Shown piece by piece: positions 46,092 to 55,148 of a stretch of 55,337 nucleotides of DNA (the stretch's first letter is position 1; each line of letters starts with the position of its first letter). The notes beneath the pieces are model-generated. The model saw nothing but the letters and a program-made list of their open reading frames with translations, made no database searches and was not told the origin of the DNA. Source of the DNA: Candidatus Peregrinibacteria bacterium. GTDB lineage: Bacteria; Patescibacteriota; Gracilibacteria; CAIRYL01; GCA-016699755. Location: NCBI GenBank assembly GCA_024762935.1, contig JANTGK010000005.1:1-55337 (forward strand). The letters are read 5' to 3'. The position numbers and the translations under genes are program-made.

Positions 46092-48203
46092 ATGAACGAC
46101 CTGAGTCACCACAGAAATATTGGAATTTTCGCACATATCGATGCCGGAAAAACTACTGCTACAGAGCGTATCCTCTTTTATACCGGACGAACTCATAAAA
46201 TTGGAGAAACTCACGAAGGAGAGTCACAAATGGACTGGATGGAGCAAGAAAAAGAAAGAGGAATTACTATCACATCAGCTGCGACATTTTGTGAGTGGAA
46301 AGGAACATGGGCACAATACCCACTCTATAGTATTAATATTATTGATACCCCAGGGCATGTGGATTTTACCGTAGAAGTAGAGCGATCACTTCGTGTGCTC
46401 GATGGGGGTGTTGCTGTTTTTGATGGTTCACAGGGAGTAGAACCACAATCAGAGACTGTGTGGAGACAGGCAGAAAAGTATAGTGTTCCACGAATTGCCT
46501 TTATTAATAAGATGGACAAAACGGGTGCAGATTTTTATATGTCACTCGATTCTATTCATCAAAGACTTTCACCTGAGGCAGTCGCTATCCAACTCCCTAT
46601 TGGAGCAGAAGGGGAATTTAAAGGTGTTGTCGATCTCGTTACGAAGAAGGCATATACTTTTGAAGGTGCCAATGGAGAGAATGTGATTGAAATTGATATT
46701 CCATCTGATCTCACAGCGAAGGTAGATGAATACTATGAAAAAATTGTTGAAAAGGCTGCTGAATATGATGATGCCGTTATGGAAAAATATCTGGGAGGGG
46801 AGGAGATATCTATAGAAGAACTGAAAGCCGCTCTCAGAAGAGGAGTTGTTTCTGCAAAACTGTATTTGGTTACTTGTGGAACGGCTCTTCAGAATATGGG
46901 GCTTCAGCTTGTTCTTGATGCTGTTATTGATTATCTTCCAAGTCCACTTGATGTTCCTCCGATGATAGGAACCGATCCGAAAACAGAATCAGAAACAACT
47001 CGTAAAGCCAGTGAAGATGAGCCTCTTTCAGCGATTATGTTTAAAGTAGCAACAGACCCCTTTGTCGGAAAATTGTGTTTCTTCCGGGTGTATTCTGGGG
47101 TAATGAAGAGTGGGAGTTATGTCTATAATCCGCGTACAGGGAATAAAGAGCGTGTTGGAAGAATCGTTCAGATGCATGCTAATGATCGAAAAGAGGTATC
47201 AGAAATTGGAACAGGAGGGATTGGTGCAGCAGTTGGTATTAAAGCTGTTCGAACCGGTGACACACTCTGTGATCCGGATAAGCCAGTCATCCTCGAAGAA
47301 ATGACTTTTCCTGAGCCGGTTATCTCTATTGCTATTGAACCAAAAACAAAAGCTGATCAGGAAAAAATGGGAACAGCTCTGAGTAAACTTTCAGAAGAAG
47401 ATCCGACCTTTAGGGTTCGGACTGATGATGAGACAGGGCAAACAATCATCTCAGGAATGGGGGAGCTTCATCTTGATATTATTGTTGATCGAATGAAGCG
47501 TGAATTTAGTGTAGAAGCAAATGTGGGGAATCCACAGGTTGCTTACCGAGAAACGATTCAGGCAAAAACTGATGTTGAGGAAAAATACTCAAAACAGACC
47601 GGTGGGCGTGGACAATATGGTCATGTTCTCATGACATTTGAACCACTTGAAGAATTAGAAGATGAGAATGGAGAGAAGCAAGATTTTGTTTTTGAAGACA
47701 AAGTTGTCGGAGGTCGTATTCCGAAAGAATATATTCCTGCTGTCAAAAAAGGAGTTGTGGAAGCAATGACTCGAGGTATTATCGCTGGCTATCCGATGGT
47801 AGATATTAAGGCAACACTTAATGATGGTTCATACCATGATGTTGACTCTTCTGAATTTGCATTTAAAGCAGCTGGTTCTATTGCTTTTCAAAAAGCAGCA
47901 AAAGCAGCAAAGCCGGTTCTTTTAGAACCGATTATGGCAGTAGAAGTTGTTACGCCAGAGGAGTATATGGGAGATGTGATGGGAAACATCAATTCACGAC
48001 GAGGTCAGATATCTGAAATGAGTGATAGAGGAACAGCCAAAGTAATCGATGCAAAAGTACCGCTTTCAGAAATGTTTGGATATGCCACTGACTTGAGATC
48101 AATGACACAGGGACGAGCAAACTACAGTATGGAATTTAGCAATTATGATAAAGTGCCGAAAAATATTGAAGAGAAAATTAAAGAAGAAAGAGGCGTGAGC
48201 TAA
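46092..48203 (+). CDS. fusA: Elongation factor G
   Basis: The start is the ATG at 46092 ([21 protein letters not shown]), giving 703 residues; earlier in-frame codons lie in the promoter region. G1 [10 protein letters not shown]3 DTPGH and G4 NKMD are present, followed by domains II-V ([40 protein letters not shown]). It translocates the ribosome. It is not next to tuf, rpsL or rpsG, unlike in many bacteria. A good intrinsic terminator follows. Confidence 0.97.
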   Translation: MNDLSHHRNIGIFAHIDAGKTTATERILFYTGRTHKIGETHEGESQMDWMEQEKERGITITSAATFCEWKGTWAQYPLYSINIIDTPGHVDFTVEVERSLRVLDGGVAVFDGSQGVEPQSETVWRQAEKYSVPRIAFINKMDKTGADFYMSLDSIHQRLSPEAVAIQLPIGAEGEFKGVVDLVTKKAYTFEGANGENVIEIDIPSDLTAKVDEYYEKIVEKAAEYDDAVMEKYLGGEEISIEELKAALRRGVVSAKLYLVTCGTALQNMGLQLVLDAVIDYLPSPLDVPPMIGTDPKTESETTRKASEDEPLSAIMFKVATDPFVGKLCFFRVYSGVMKSGSYVYNPRTGNKERVGRIVQMHANDRKEVSEIGTGGIGAAVGIKAVRTGDTLCDPDKPVILEEMTFPEPVISIAIEPKTKADQEKMGTALSKLSEEDPTFRVRTDDETGQTIISGMGELHLDIIVDRMKREFSVEANVGNPQVAYRETIQAKTDVEEKYSKQTGGRGQYGHVLMTFEPLEELEDENGEKQDFVFEDKVVGGRIPKEYIPAVKKGVVEAMTRGIIAGYPMVDIKATLNDGSYHDVDSSEFAFKAAGSIAFQKAAKAAKPVLLEPIMAVEVVTPEEYMGDVMGNINSRRGQISEMSDRGTAKVIDAKVPLSEMFGYATDLRSMTQGRANYSMEFSNYDKVPKNIEEKIKEERGVS

Positions 48204-48224
48204 ATACCAAGAGAATAATCCTAT

Positions 48225-48256
48225 AAAAAGGGCTGAGAAATCAGTCCTTTTTTCTA
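48225..48256 (+). terminator. Intrinsic terminator after fusA
   Basis: AAAAAGGGCTGA-GAAA-TCAGTCCTTTTTT: an ~11-bp stem with one G-T pair, a GAAA tetraloop and a run of T. Confidence 0.85.
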
Positions 48257-48264
48257 AATCCTTT

Positions 48265-49091
48265 TTAGAAGTATTCACCAGTATACTCAGTGATGAGTCG
48301 TGCAGGTGCACTAGGAGTCATGGTATCGGGATGGAGTTGTTCATCAGACACATTTGGATCTTGCATAGGAAGAACCTCTGAAGCGTAATGGAATTGAGCA
48401 TTCATATCATTTATTCCAACGATGTGTGCTTTTTCTATATTTTTTATGACGCTGAACCCAGAGAATGCGGTTATTCTCATGAAATCGGTGTGCAAATATA
48501 TCTTGAACCCCTTCTGAGGAGGGAAGTATTCCACAGGTGCCGATTTCGAAGCGTGGAGAAACCCTACTGTAATTTTGCATGAGAGCCGCATGAAATATTT
48601 TATCACCAATTTGTATGCGTATGAGGTTTTGAATATTTTGTAGGGCATTATGAGAAAAATCTATAGTGTTGCCCTCCTCTGTTTTGTAGAGGTTTTGTAT
48701 TTGAGAGAGACGTGAGAATTTAATCTGATTTTCGAAGAAGAAAATACCCCGTATTTGGACCAGCAATCCTATCACTTTCTTTGACAGTTTTTGTTCTGAT
48801 TGCTGCACATCGGATTCTATTAATATGAGTAAAGGGTTGTGCTCCGATTGCAGCAAATACATTTCCTTCTGGAATTTTTCTTTGGAGAAAATTTTCCATA
48901 CGTCTTTGTATTCTAGAGACTTCTGCTTGATAGAGCTCACCCTGTTGTGTTTGGAGGAGTCTTTTTTGTGAAGGGAGAAGAGAAAGCACATTCTCTTTCT
49001 TCCAGGAGAGTTGTAGGAGTTGATATTCTCCCTCTTTCTCTTCACCTGTATAATTTTTAAAAGAAATATTGTGTGGACTTGGGAGTGACAT
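48265..49091 (-). pseudogene. Frameshifted conserved-looking gene of unknown function
   Basis: Three overlapping reading frames join into one plausible ~275-residue protein. Frame A (49091-48720) reads MSLPSPHNISFKNYTG to GYFLLRKSD; frame B continues from about 48720 (IKFSRLSQIQNLYKTEEG, IRIQIGDKIFHAALMQ) to near 48435; frame C covers the rest to TAA at 48265 (VGINDMNAQFHYASE to TEYTGEYF). Codon usage is gene-like in each segment only up to the switch. Both switches are +1 and lie near A-runs, so they may be homopolymer indels in the assembly or real decay. The 127-codon frame C and 123-codon frame A could also be called as two small genes. No family recognised. Confidence 0.55.
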
Positions 49092-49147
49092 GCTTCATGT
49101 GACTATAAATGGTAATTTAAAATAAAAATATATGAATGTCAATTTCT

Positions 49148-50050
49148 CTACGTCAGAAATATTCTCTCTACAACCCAAAAGAGGGCAAGAAAAGAAATGA
49201 TACTCGCGAGAAAACGGATAAAATATGTATGATGACTAGTTTTTGCAGAAAAATACAAGATAGGAAGAACAACCGAAAGAATAAGTATTTGACCAATTTC
49301 AACTCCGACATTAAAGAAGAGGAGTGAAGAGAGGTACCTTTCGGGAGGGATGTTTATTTCTTCAAAAAGACCAGCAAACCCAAGTCCGTGAAAAAGACCA
49401 AACAAAAAGACGATAGTGAGTTTATTGTGAAAATTTCTAAAAAATTTATATTTCTGAAGAAAAACACTGGTGATGGCAACGTATGCGATTGAAAATGCAA
49501 TAATCGGTTCTACTATTTTTCCAGGAAGGGTGAGGATTCCTGTACCAGCGAGAAAAAGTGTTATGGAATGAGCAAGAGTAAATGTCGACACCATCAAGAG
49601 AATTCGTTTCCAAGGAAGAGGAACCAAAACGAGTGATATAACAAAGAGTACATGATCTGTTCCGTCGAGAATGTGTTTTATTCCCAAGGCAATAAAATTC
49701 TTAACATTTTCCCAATAGGTGAGTTGTCCTTTTTTGAGGTCATATAAAAGTCGAACTTTTGATTTTGTATCCTCATCGTAGTTTTTCAGAATATTTTCTT
49801 GAAGAGTGATAACTCCTTCATCAACAATAGGAAATTGTGCAGGATCAGGATTTTTATCAAAGTACTGATCCATCGAGAGCCCGTAATATTCTACAAAATA
49901 TTGATCGATTTCATCTACAGTGGCATTTGGATTTGCTTGAATAAATTGTAGTACTGGTTCTGGTAACATCGGGTGTGCAAGAGCTGGAGAGAGGCTCCAT
50001 GCACAGCAGGTGATAATAAAGAATGTGATAATAAAAAAGTATTTTTTCAT
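49148..50050 (-). CDS. HupE/UreJ-family membrane protein
   Basis: A 300-residue protein: signal peptide (1-25, ending ALA), a ~90-residue extracytoplasmic domain and six C-terminal helices. FIALGIKHILDGTDHVLFVI and FLFGLFHGLGFAGLFEE carry the conserved His and Asp residues of the HupE/UreJ_2 family, which are secondary transporters or accessory proteins for nickel and perhaps cobalt. No hydrogenase or urease is nearby. It sits 17 bases after ddl. Confidence 0.85.
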   Translation of the reverse strand: MKKYFFIITFFIITCCAWSLSPALAHPMLPEPVLQFIQANPNATVDEIDQYFVEYYGLSMDQYFDKNPDPAQFPIVDEGVITLQENILKNYDEDTKSKVRLLYDLKKGQLTYWENVKNFIALGIKHILDGTDHVLFVISLVLVPLPWKRILLMVSTFTLAHSITLFLAGTGILTLPGKIVEPIIAFSIAYVAITSVFLQKYKFFRNFHNKLTIVFLFGLFHGLGFAGLFEEINIPPERYLSSLLFFNVGVEIGQILILSVVLPILYFSAKTSHHTYFIRFLASIISFLALFWVVERIFLT

Positions 50051-50067
50051 AATTTTAGAAATGAACC

Positions 50068-51171
50068 CTAGGAATTATTCATCTTCGTGCTTAGGCTTTT
50101 TTTCTTTTTGTGTCGCTCAATAGCAAGGAGAAGAAGGGTATCGATAAGGTCCGGATAGGAGAGACCAGCATGTTCCCAGAGCTTTGGATACATACTTATT
50201 TTTGTAAAACCGGGAAGAGTATTGATTTCATTGATATATATCTGTTCGTCTTTTGTGAGAAAAAAATCTACACGACTCATTCCTTCACATTCAAGAGTTT
50301 GACACACCTTTATAGCCATTTTCTGAATTGTTTCTGTGGCTTGACTCGAAATATTTGCAGGAATTTCGGTTCCGGCTCCATTTTCATCAATATACTTCGC
50401 CTCATAGGAATAAAACTCATGGGTGGGAATAACTTCTCCGAGAGTTGAAGCCTTCATGTTGCCTATGTTTCCAAGGACACCGCACTCGATTTCTTTTCCG
50501 ATGATACACTCTTCAATGAGAATTTTGTGATCGAACAGAAAAGCATGAGATATAGATTCTGCAAGTTCAGCTCGATTTTTTGCTTTTCTGACTCCTACAG
50601 ATGATCCGGCGTTTGCTGGTTTTACAAAAACTGGATACCCCAAATAGTTTTCGAGTTCTCTATAGGGAATATTTTCATCGATTCGAAGCGTTTGCCATTT
50701 AGAAACAGGAATTTTGCTATCACGAAGTAATCGTTTGCAGATATCTTTATCCATACCTACTGCAGAACCAAGAGTGTTTGGGCCGACAAAAGGTATATCA
50801 AGAAGTTGAAGAAGACCCTGCATGCTGCCATCTTCACCATTTGTACCATGGAGAATCGGGAAAATAATATCAATATTGTCACACATGAGGTCTCCTGATG
50901 GTGATGATATCGATTTTTTCTCATTTCCAGGAATGATGACGATTTCTTTCTTTGTTTCTGGAAGTGTTATTTTTTTGGCATCATTCGGGAGGGCGAGAAG
51001 ATCTTTTGTATCAATGCGGTACCATTTCCCTTGGGTATCGATACCAAGAATGACGGGATCATACTTTTGTTTCGAGAGAGCTTGTGTGATACTTTTTGCT
51101 GAGAGAAGAGAAATTTCATGCTCTGCTGATTTTCCTCCGCAGAGAATACCGACTCTGAGTTTTTGAGGCAT
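50068..51171 (-). CDS. ddl: D-alanine-D-alanine ligase
   Basis: The start is taken at MPQKLRVGILCGGKSAEHEIS (ATG at 51171); an upstream extension of 33 codons is not family-like. The product is about 367 residues. GGKSAEHEISLLSAKSI is the N-terminal hallmark; KPANAGSSVGVRKA, ILIEECIIGKEIECGVLG, RVDFFLTKDEQIYINEIN and TLPGFTKISMYP form the ATP-grasp active site. It makes D-Ala-D-Ala for peptidoglycan. It is divergent from the DsbA-like gene, with little space between. Confidence 0.93.
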   Translation of the reverse strand: MPQKLRVGILCGGKSAEHEISLLSAKSITQALSKQKYDPVILGIDTQGKWYRIDTKDLLALPNDAKKITLPETKKEIVIIPGNEKKSISSPSGDLMCDNIDIIFPILHGTNGEDGSMQGLLQLLDIPFVGPNTLGSAVGMDKDICKRLLRDSKIPVSKWQTLRIDENIPYRELENYLGYPVFVKPANAGSSVGVRKAKNRAELAESISHAFLFDHKILIEECIIGKEIECGVLGNIGNMKASTLGEVIPTHEFYSYEAKYIDENGAGTEIPANISSQATETIQKMAIKVCQTLECEGMSRVDFFLTKDEQIYINEINTLPGFTKISMYPKLWEHAGLSYPDLIDTLLLLAIERHKKKKSLSTKMNNS

Positions 51172-51269
51172 AGTATTGAGGGAGAAATCATATGGAAGCA
51201 TGCCATATAGTTTTAAAAATTGCGATTTTTTTTCGAGTATGGGAATATTCCTTCTGATTTTTTGAAACA

Positions 51270-52163
51270 ATCCGCTCTTTATTTATTCTTATTACCGGCA
51301 TAGGAATTGCACTCATTTTTTTAATCGTTGTTTCTCATGAATATGAGGATTCGCTTTCTATTAATACAAAACCTCTTTTAGTAAAAAAAGATATTTCTAT
51401 TTCGACGGTACCGAAAGGTCTCGTTCCAGTTACCTTTACCATTGAATCTGAAAAATCATATGAGAGTATTGAGCAAAATAAAAATATAGGTCCACCGCTT
51501 ATTTCTGATGAGATCAGAGGGTACTTCTCCCAGAGGGATAAGACCTCTTCTTCTCTTGATGATACTCTTATTCAAGAGGGTGCAGAAGAGAAAAAGGTGT
51601 CTTCTCGGGATGCTGCACAGCCATTGCCTCCTGAGCCATTGGTAAATAAAGAATCTCCTCAAGAAAGGGGTTTCAAAACACCCCTCGTGATTGATGTATT
51701 TACTGACTTTTTGTGTCCATATTGTTCACGAAGTTTTACAGAAAATATTCTACCACTTACCGAGACAGAGTTTTTTAAAGATGGGGATATCACCATTGCA
51801 TTTCATTTTCCATCTCTAGAAGGGGATAGGGATTCAGATGAGCTTATTCACATGGCAATATGTGTTGAAGATCAAGAAAAAGGAAAATGGGAAACTCTAC
51901 GCGAGCTATTTATTGCTTCAAACAATGATTCAGCAAAAAGTGCAAGGGAAGTTTTTGTTGTATCAGGAGGTGATGAGATTCTTCTTGATGAATGTCTTCA
52001 GTCACAGAGCTTTATGCAGCAAATGGACCATGATGGTGAGCTCTTCACAAAAAAGAGTATAAAAAGAATTCCAACAATTCTTATTGGGGAAGAAAAAATT
52101 ATTGGAGTTGTCCCATTTGAAAATGTTACGAAAACAATCAGAAACTATTTGAAAACTCTTTAA
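51270..52163 (+). CDS. Membrane-anchored DsbA-like thiol oxidoreductase
   Basis: The frame is open from 51258 (after a TGA at 51255). It encodes a hydrophobic anchor (SLFILITGIGIALIFLIVV), a ~90-residue polar linker and a DsbA/thioredoxin domain with the active site FLCPYCSRSF; KRIPTILIGEEKIIG is the cis-proline loop. There is no in-frame ATG, GTG or TTG before the GTG at 51597, which would remove the anchor. So the start is rare (an ATC at 51270 or an ATT at 51285/51291) or an indel has occurred. Start position here is a placeholder. It lies 12 bases before the next thioredoxin-fold gene's open frame. Confidence 0.75.
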   Translation: MRSLFILITGIGIALIFLIVVSHEYEDSLSINTKPLLVKKDISISTVPKGLVPVTFTIESEKSYESIEQNKNIGPPLISDEIRGYFSQRDKTSSSLDDTLIQEGAEEKKVSSRDAAQPLPPEPLVNKESPQERGFKTPLVIDVFTDFLCPYCSRSFTENILPLTETEFFKDGDITIAFHFPSLEGDRDSDELIHMAICVEDQEKGKWETLRELFIASNNDSAKSAREVFVVSGGDEILLDECLQSQSFMQQMDHDGELFTKKSIKRIPTILIGEEKIIGVVPFENVTKTIRNYLKTL

Positions 52164-52208
52164 TAATGCGGTAAAATGCGTCATGAATTTTTTATTTTTC
52201 ATAAAAAA

Positions 52209-53333
52209 ATGACAACAAAAAGAAAAGATTCGAATTTACCGTCATCAGTAACAGTGGCTTTTTTCGGACTTCTTTTGGCATTAAGCCTCGTTCTCAATAT
52301 TGGGATCTTTCTAAAACTTGAAAATTCTACTCCGGGAATATCCTCAGATTCATCTTTCCCTGGTGTTTCACAAACAACATTAAAGAAGAAGGTTGAGAAT
52401 GGAAAAGTCTGGGTTGAACTTCCTGATCCAATTTTCGATGCATACTTTTTAAGTGATAAAACATGTAAAACATGCGTTGATATAGACTCAATGATATCGA
52501 ATTTTGAACGAACATATCCTACGGCACGCATTAAGCCCATTGATGTTTCCTCAAATACTGGAAAAGAACTCATTGACGCAGGCGCATCTGTTGTGCCAGC
52601 CATTATCCTTTCTCGATCATTTCAAAATATAGCTGCATTTCCAGAAGTGGCTCAAGCTGGTGTCGTTGCTCCAGTTGGAGAAAAATATTATGAATATCGA
52701 ACCAATGGAAACAAAAAAATATTAAATGAGAATCAACTTCCTGTTTCAATGCGTGGAAGTGATACTCTAAAAATTATTGGATACACTGACTTCTTCTCAC
52801 CAGAATCAGCAGCCTTCTCAACAGTTGTTCCTCAGATTGCTGCTCAATTTGGAAACGATATCAGTGTTGAAAATAATGCGTTCGTTACTGATATTCCCTC
52901 TGCATTTATTGCTGAGGCAGTACAGTGTGGGGTGAATATGCAAACAATTATTGATACACGAGATGAATATGCTGCCGCCATTAAAAAAATTGCCGAGGGA
53001 AAGAAATCTCTTGGGGATGAGGAACTTGACCAAATTTCAACACAGTTAAAACAGATTCTTGGTATGGATGAGGCTACAGCTGCATGTTATGATCAACATC
53101 GGTATTTGGAAGAAGTTCAGAGAATTGCTCAGGAAGCACAATCACTTGGTATAAATGGTGCTCCAGCATACTTTGTTGGAAATCGATTCCTTGCAGGTCC
53201 TCAATCAGCTGAAGTATTTTCTAGTGCTATTGCTGAAGTCATTGAAGAAAGAAAAAATAATACATCAGATCAAGATAAAGCTTCTGAAGAGACAATACCA
53301 GAAGCGAAACAAGTTCAAAAAACAGAAGAGTAA
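52209..53333 (+). CDS. Membrane-anchored tandem thioredoxin-fold protein
   Basis: About 374 residues from MTTKRKDSNLPSS (ATG at 52209; an ATG at 52176 is also in frame). One N-terminal helix (about 14-33), a first thioredoxin-like domain with the redox motif DKTCKTCVDI and cis-proline VVPAIIL, then a second DsbA-like domain (about 182-340) whose CxxC site has become FFSPES but which keeps the cis-proline loop INGAPAYFVGNRF. It has a polar, Glu/Lys-rich C-tail. One domain is redox-active and the other probably binds. Together with the previous gene it may form the disulfide system for exported Cys-rich proteins. Confidence 0.8.
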   Translation: MTTKRKDSNLPSSVTVAFFGLLLALSLVLNIGIFLKLENSTPGISSDSSFPGVSQTTLKKKVENGKVWVELPDPIFDAYFLSDKTCKTCVDIDSMISNFERTYPTARIKPIDVSSNTGKELIDAGASVVPAIILSRSFQNIAAFPEVAQAGVVAPVGEKYYEYRTNGNKKILNENQLPVSMRGSDTLKIIGYTDFFSPESAAFSTVVPQIAAQFGNDISVENNAFVTDIPSAFIAEAVQCGVNMQTIIDTRDEYAAAIKKIAEGKKSLGDEELDQISTQLKQILGMDEATAACYDQHRYLEEVQRIAQEAQSLGINGAPAYFVGNRFLAGPQSAEVFSSAIAEVIEERKNNTSDQDKASEETIPEAKQVQKTEE

Positions 53334-53355
53334 GAACACATTTTCTACGAATAAA

Positions 53356-53388
53356 AATCTCCAGACTTTTGTCTGGAGATTTTTTTTG
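53356..53388 (+). terminator. Intrinsic terminator after the thioredoxin pair
   Basis: AATCTCCAGAC-TTTT-GTCTGGAGATT, an 11-bp perfect stem with a tetraloop, followed by a run of T. Confidence 0.9.
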
Positions 53389-53416
53389 TAAGAATAGGGA
53401 TACCTTTTGAAACTGT

Positions 53417-54448
53417 ATTTCTGATTTTATTTACCCAGCGGCTCTCACTTTTTTTCTGAGTGCTTTATTTGGAGTCCTTGTTTTACATCTTTTTCCGAAG
53501 TGGGGATTGATGGATAATCCAAAAAAATATGGACACAAGAGGCTTCCTATTCCTCTACCAGGAGGAGTGGCACCAGTACTCTCTTTTTTGATAGCTCTGC
53601 TACTTTTCTTTCCAAAAGAACCAAAGTATCTTGGTTTTTTTGTTGCCATTGTACTTATTGCACTTGTGAGTTTTTGGGATGATAGAAAAGGGTTATCGCC
53701 ACTGTTTCGATTAGGAATTCATATTATTGCAGCAGGGATCGCTGTTGTTTCTGGTCTTCAAATTGAGTATTTAAGTAATCCTTTTGGTGCCCCCCTCCAT
53801 CTTGCCCATATAGCTCCCTTTCTTCCAATTGCGATTACAATAATATGGCTCGTTGGTTTTGCAAATGTACTCAACTGGCTTGATGGTGTTCCCGGTTTGT
53901 CGGCTGCTTCTGCTATGGCAGCAGGTGTTTTTTTAGGAGTATTAAGTCTTACCCCACTTGTCTCACAAGATGAAGTCGCACGACTCTCATTTATTTTTGC
54001 TGCTTCAGCAGCTGGATTTCTTCTGTTTAATGCTCCGCCTCCGAAGATGCTCTTAGGCGATACTGGTGCTATGATGTTTGGTTTTGTTATCGCCTCGATA
54101 TCTGTTTTTTCTGGTGGGAAAATGGCAACAGTATTTATTGTCCTTTCTGTCCCTATGCTTGATGCTCTTTACGTCATTTTTCGTCGTATAGTAGCGAGAA
54201 AAAATCCTTTTCATGGGCAAGATAATCTTCATCTTCACGACAGACTTGATTCATTGGGTTTTTCGAGTCGAGAGATACTCTTTTTCTTTCTTTCCATATC
54301 AATATCTTTGGGATGGTTAAGTTTACAGCTTGAAACGACTGGAAAAATAATTCTTGTTCTTTCAACGGGGGTATTATTCTTGCTTTTTTCTTTTCTTCTC
54401 GAAAAAATAACAAATCGGAAATATCTTTCTAAAAAAAATGACGAATAA
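53417..54448 (+). CDS. WecA/MraY-type polyprenyl-phosphate sugar-1-phosphate transferase
   Basis: The frame is open from 53411 and reads SDFIYPAALTFFLSALFGVL, then LVLHLFPKWGLMDNPKK, the expected first helix of a WecA/TagO-like enzyme. No ATG, GTG or TTG precedes the TTG at 53507, which would delete helix 1; ATT at 53417 or 53429 is the likely start (about 343 residues). Further motifs: RLPIPLPGG, FANVLNWLDGVPGL (Mg-site Asp), MLLGDTGAMMFGF and the C-terminal HLHDRL (usual HxHH modified). It transfers a sugar-phosphate to undecaprenyl phosphate to start surface-glycan assembly. It overlaps the next gene by 11 bases. Confidence 0.85.
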   Translation: MSDFIYPAALTFFLSALFGVLVLHLFPKWGLMDNPKKYGHKRLPIPLPGGVAPVLSFLIALLLFFPKEPKYLGFFVAIVLIALVSFWDDRKGLSPLFRLGIHIIAAGIAVVSGLQIEYLSNPFGAPLHLAHIAPFLPIAITIIWLVGFANVLNWLDGVPGLSAASAMAAGVFLGVLSLTPLVSQDEVARLSFIFAASAAGFLLFNAPPPKMLLGDTGAMMFGFVIASISVFSGGKMATVFIVLSVPMLDALYVIFRRIVARKNPFHGQDNLHLHDRLDSLGFSSREILFFFLSISISLGWLSLQLETTGKIILVLSTGVLFLLFSFLLEKITNRKYLSKKNDE

Positions 54449-55148
54449 GCATAATTCTTTCACAGCAAAACTTGTTGCAATTGAAGATGTTGCAATGGAA
54501 ACAAAAAGATTTAGGTTTTTAGTGACATCTCATGCTCCAGACCCATTTTTACCAGGTCAATTCTTTTTACTTCAAGCTCAAGGAAAAGAGGGAATCGTAA
54601 ATCGTGCATACTCTATTGCAAGTTCTCCTGCCCTGCTTCCTGAATTTGATCTTCTTATTAAGCGTGTCCCAAAAGGAAAATCAACAACATTTCTCTGGGG
54701 ATTAAAAGGCGGAGAGGAGATTCTCTTTCGCGGTCCGATGGGTCGCTTTGGACTTCGAAATCCAGAACTCAAACAGGTATTTATTGCCACTGGAACTGGT
54801 CTTGCCCCGATGAGGAGTTTTTGGCAATTTCTTTCTGAAAAGGGAAGTGCACCCTCTCTGGAAGTTATATTTGGTGTTCGTAATCAGGAGTATCTCTTCT
54901 GTATTGATGAACTCTCGACTTTATCAAAAATAAACCCTCACTTTTCATATTCAGTTTGTCTTTCTCGTTCTCAAGGAAATGAATATTTTCAGGGAAGAGT
55001 AACTGATTTTGTTCGTCAAAAGAAAGATTCTGATTTTATGAATGCTGAAATTTATTTGTGCGGAAGCAAGGAAATGGTGGAGGAGATGAAAGAGATTCTC
55101 ACAGAGAAGGGCGTTGGAACTAATAGAATCGGGATAGAGAGCTGGTAG
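54438..55148 (+). CDS. Ferredoxin-NADP reductase-like FAD oxidoreductase
   Basis: A 236-residue flavoprotein. FLPGQFFLLQ and NRAYSIASSP (R-x-Y-S FAD motif) lie in the FAD domain; FIATGTGLAPMRSF, IFGVRNQEYLF and IYLCGSKEMVEEMKEIL form the NAD(P) domain. No Fe-S domain is attached. It is translationally coupled to the WecA-like gene although no shared pathway is obvious. It probably reduces ferredoxin, flavodoxin, rubredoxin or an enzyme partner. Confidence 0.9.
   Translation: MTNKHNSFTAKLVAIEDVAMETKRFRFLVTSHAPDPFLPGQFFLLQAQGKEGIVNRAYSIASSPALLPEFDLLIKRVPKGKSTTFLWGLKGGEEILFRGPMGRFGLRNPELKQVFIATGTGLAPMRSFWQFLSEKGSAPSLEVIFGVRNQEYLFCIDELSTLSKINPHFSYSVCLSRSQGNEYFQGRVTDFVRQKKDSDFMNAEIYLCGSKEMVEEMKEILTEKGVGTNRIGIESW

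Noticed and set aside
51192-51257. Start of the DsbA-like gene at ATG 51192 with TGA read-through
   Set aside because: The stretch is antisense to the ddl start region, its residues look random, and TGA works as a stop in two other genes.
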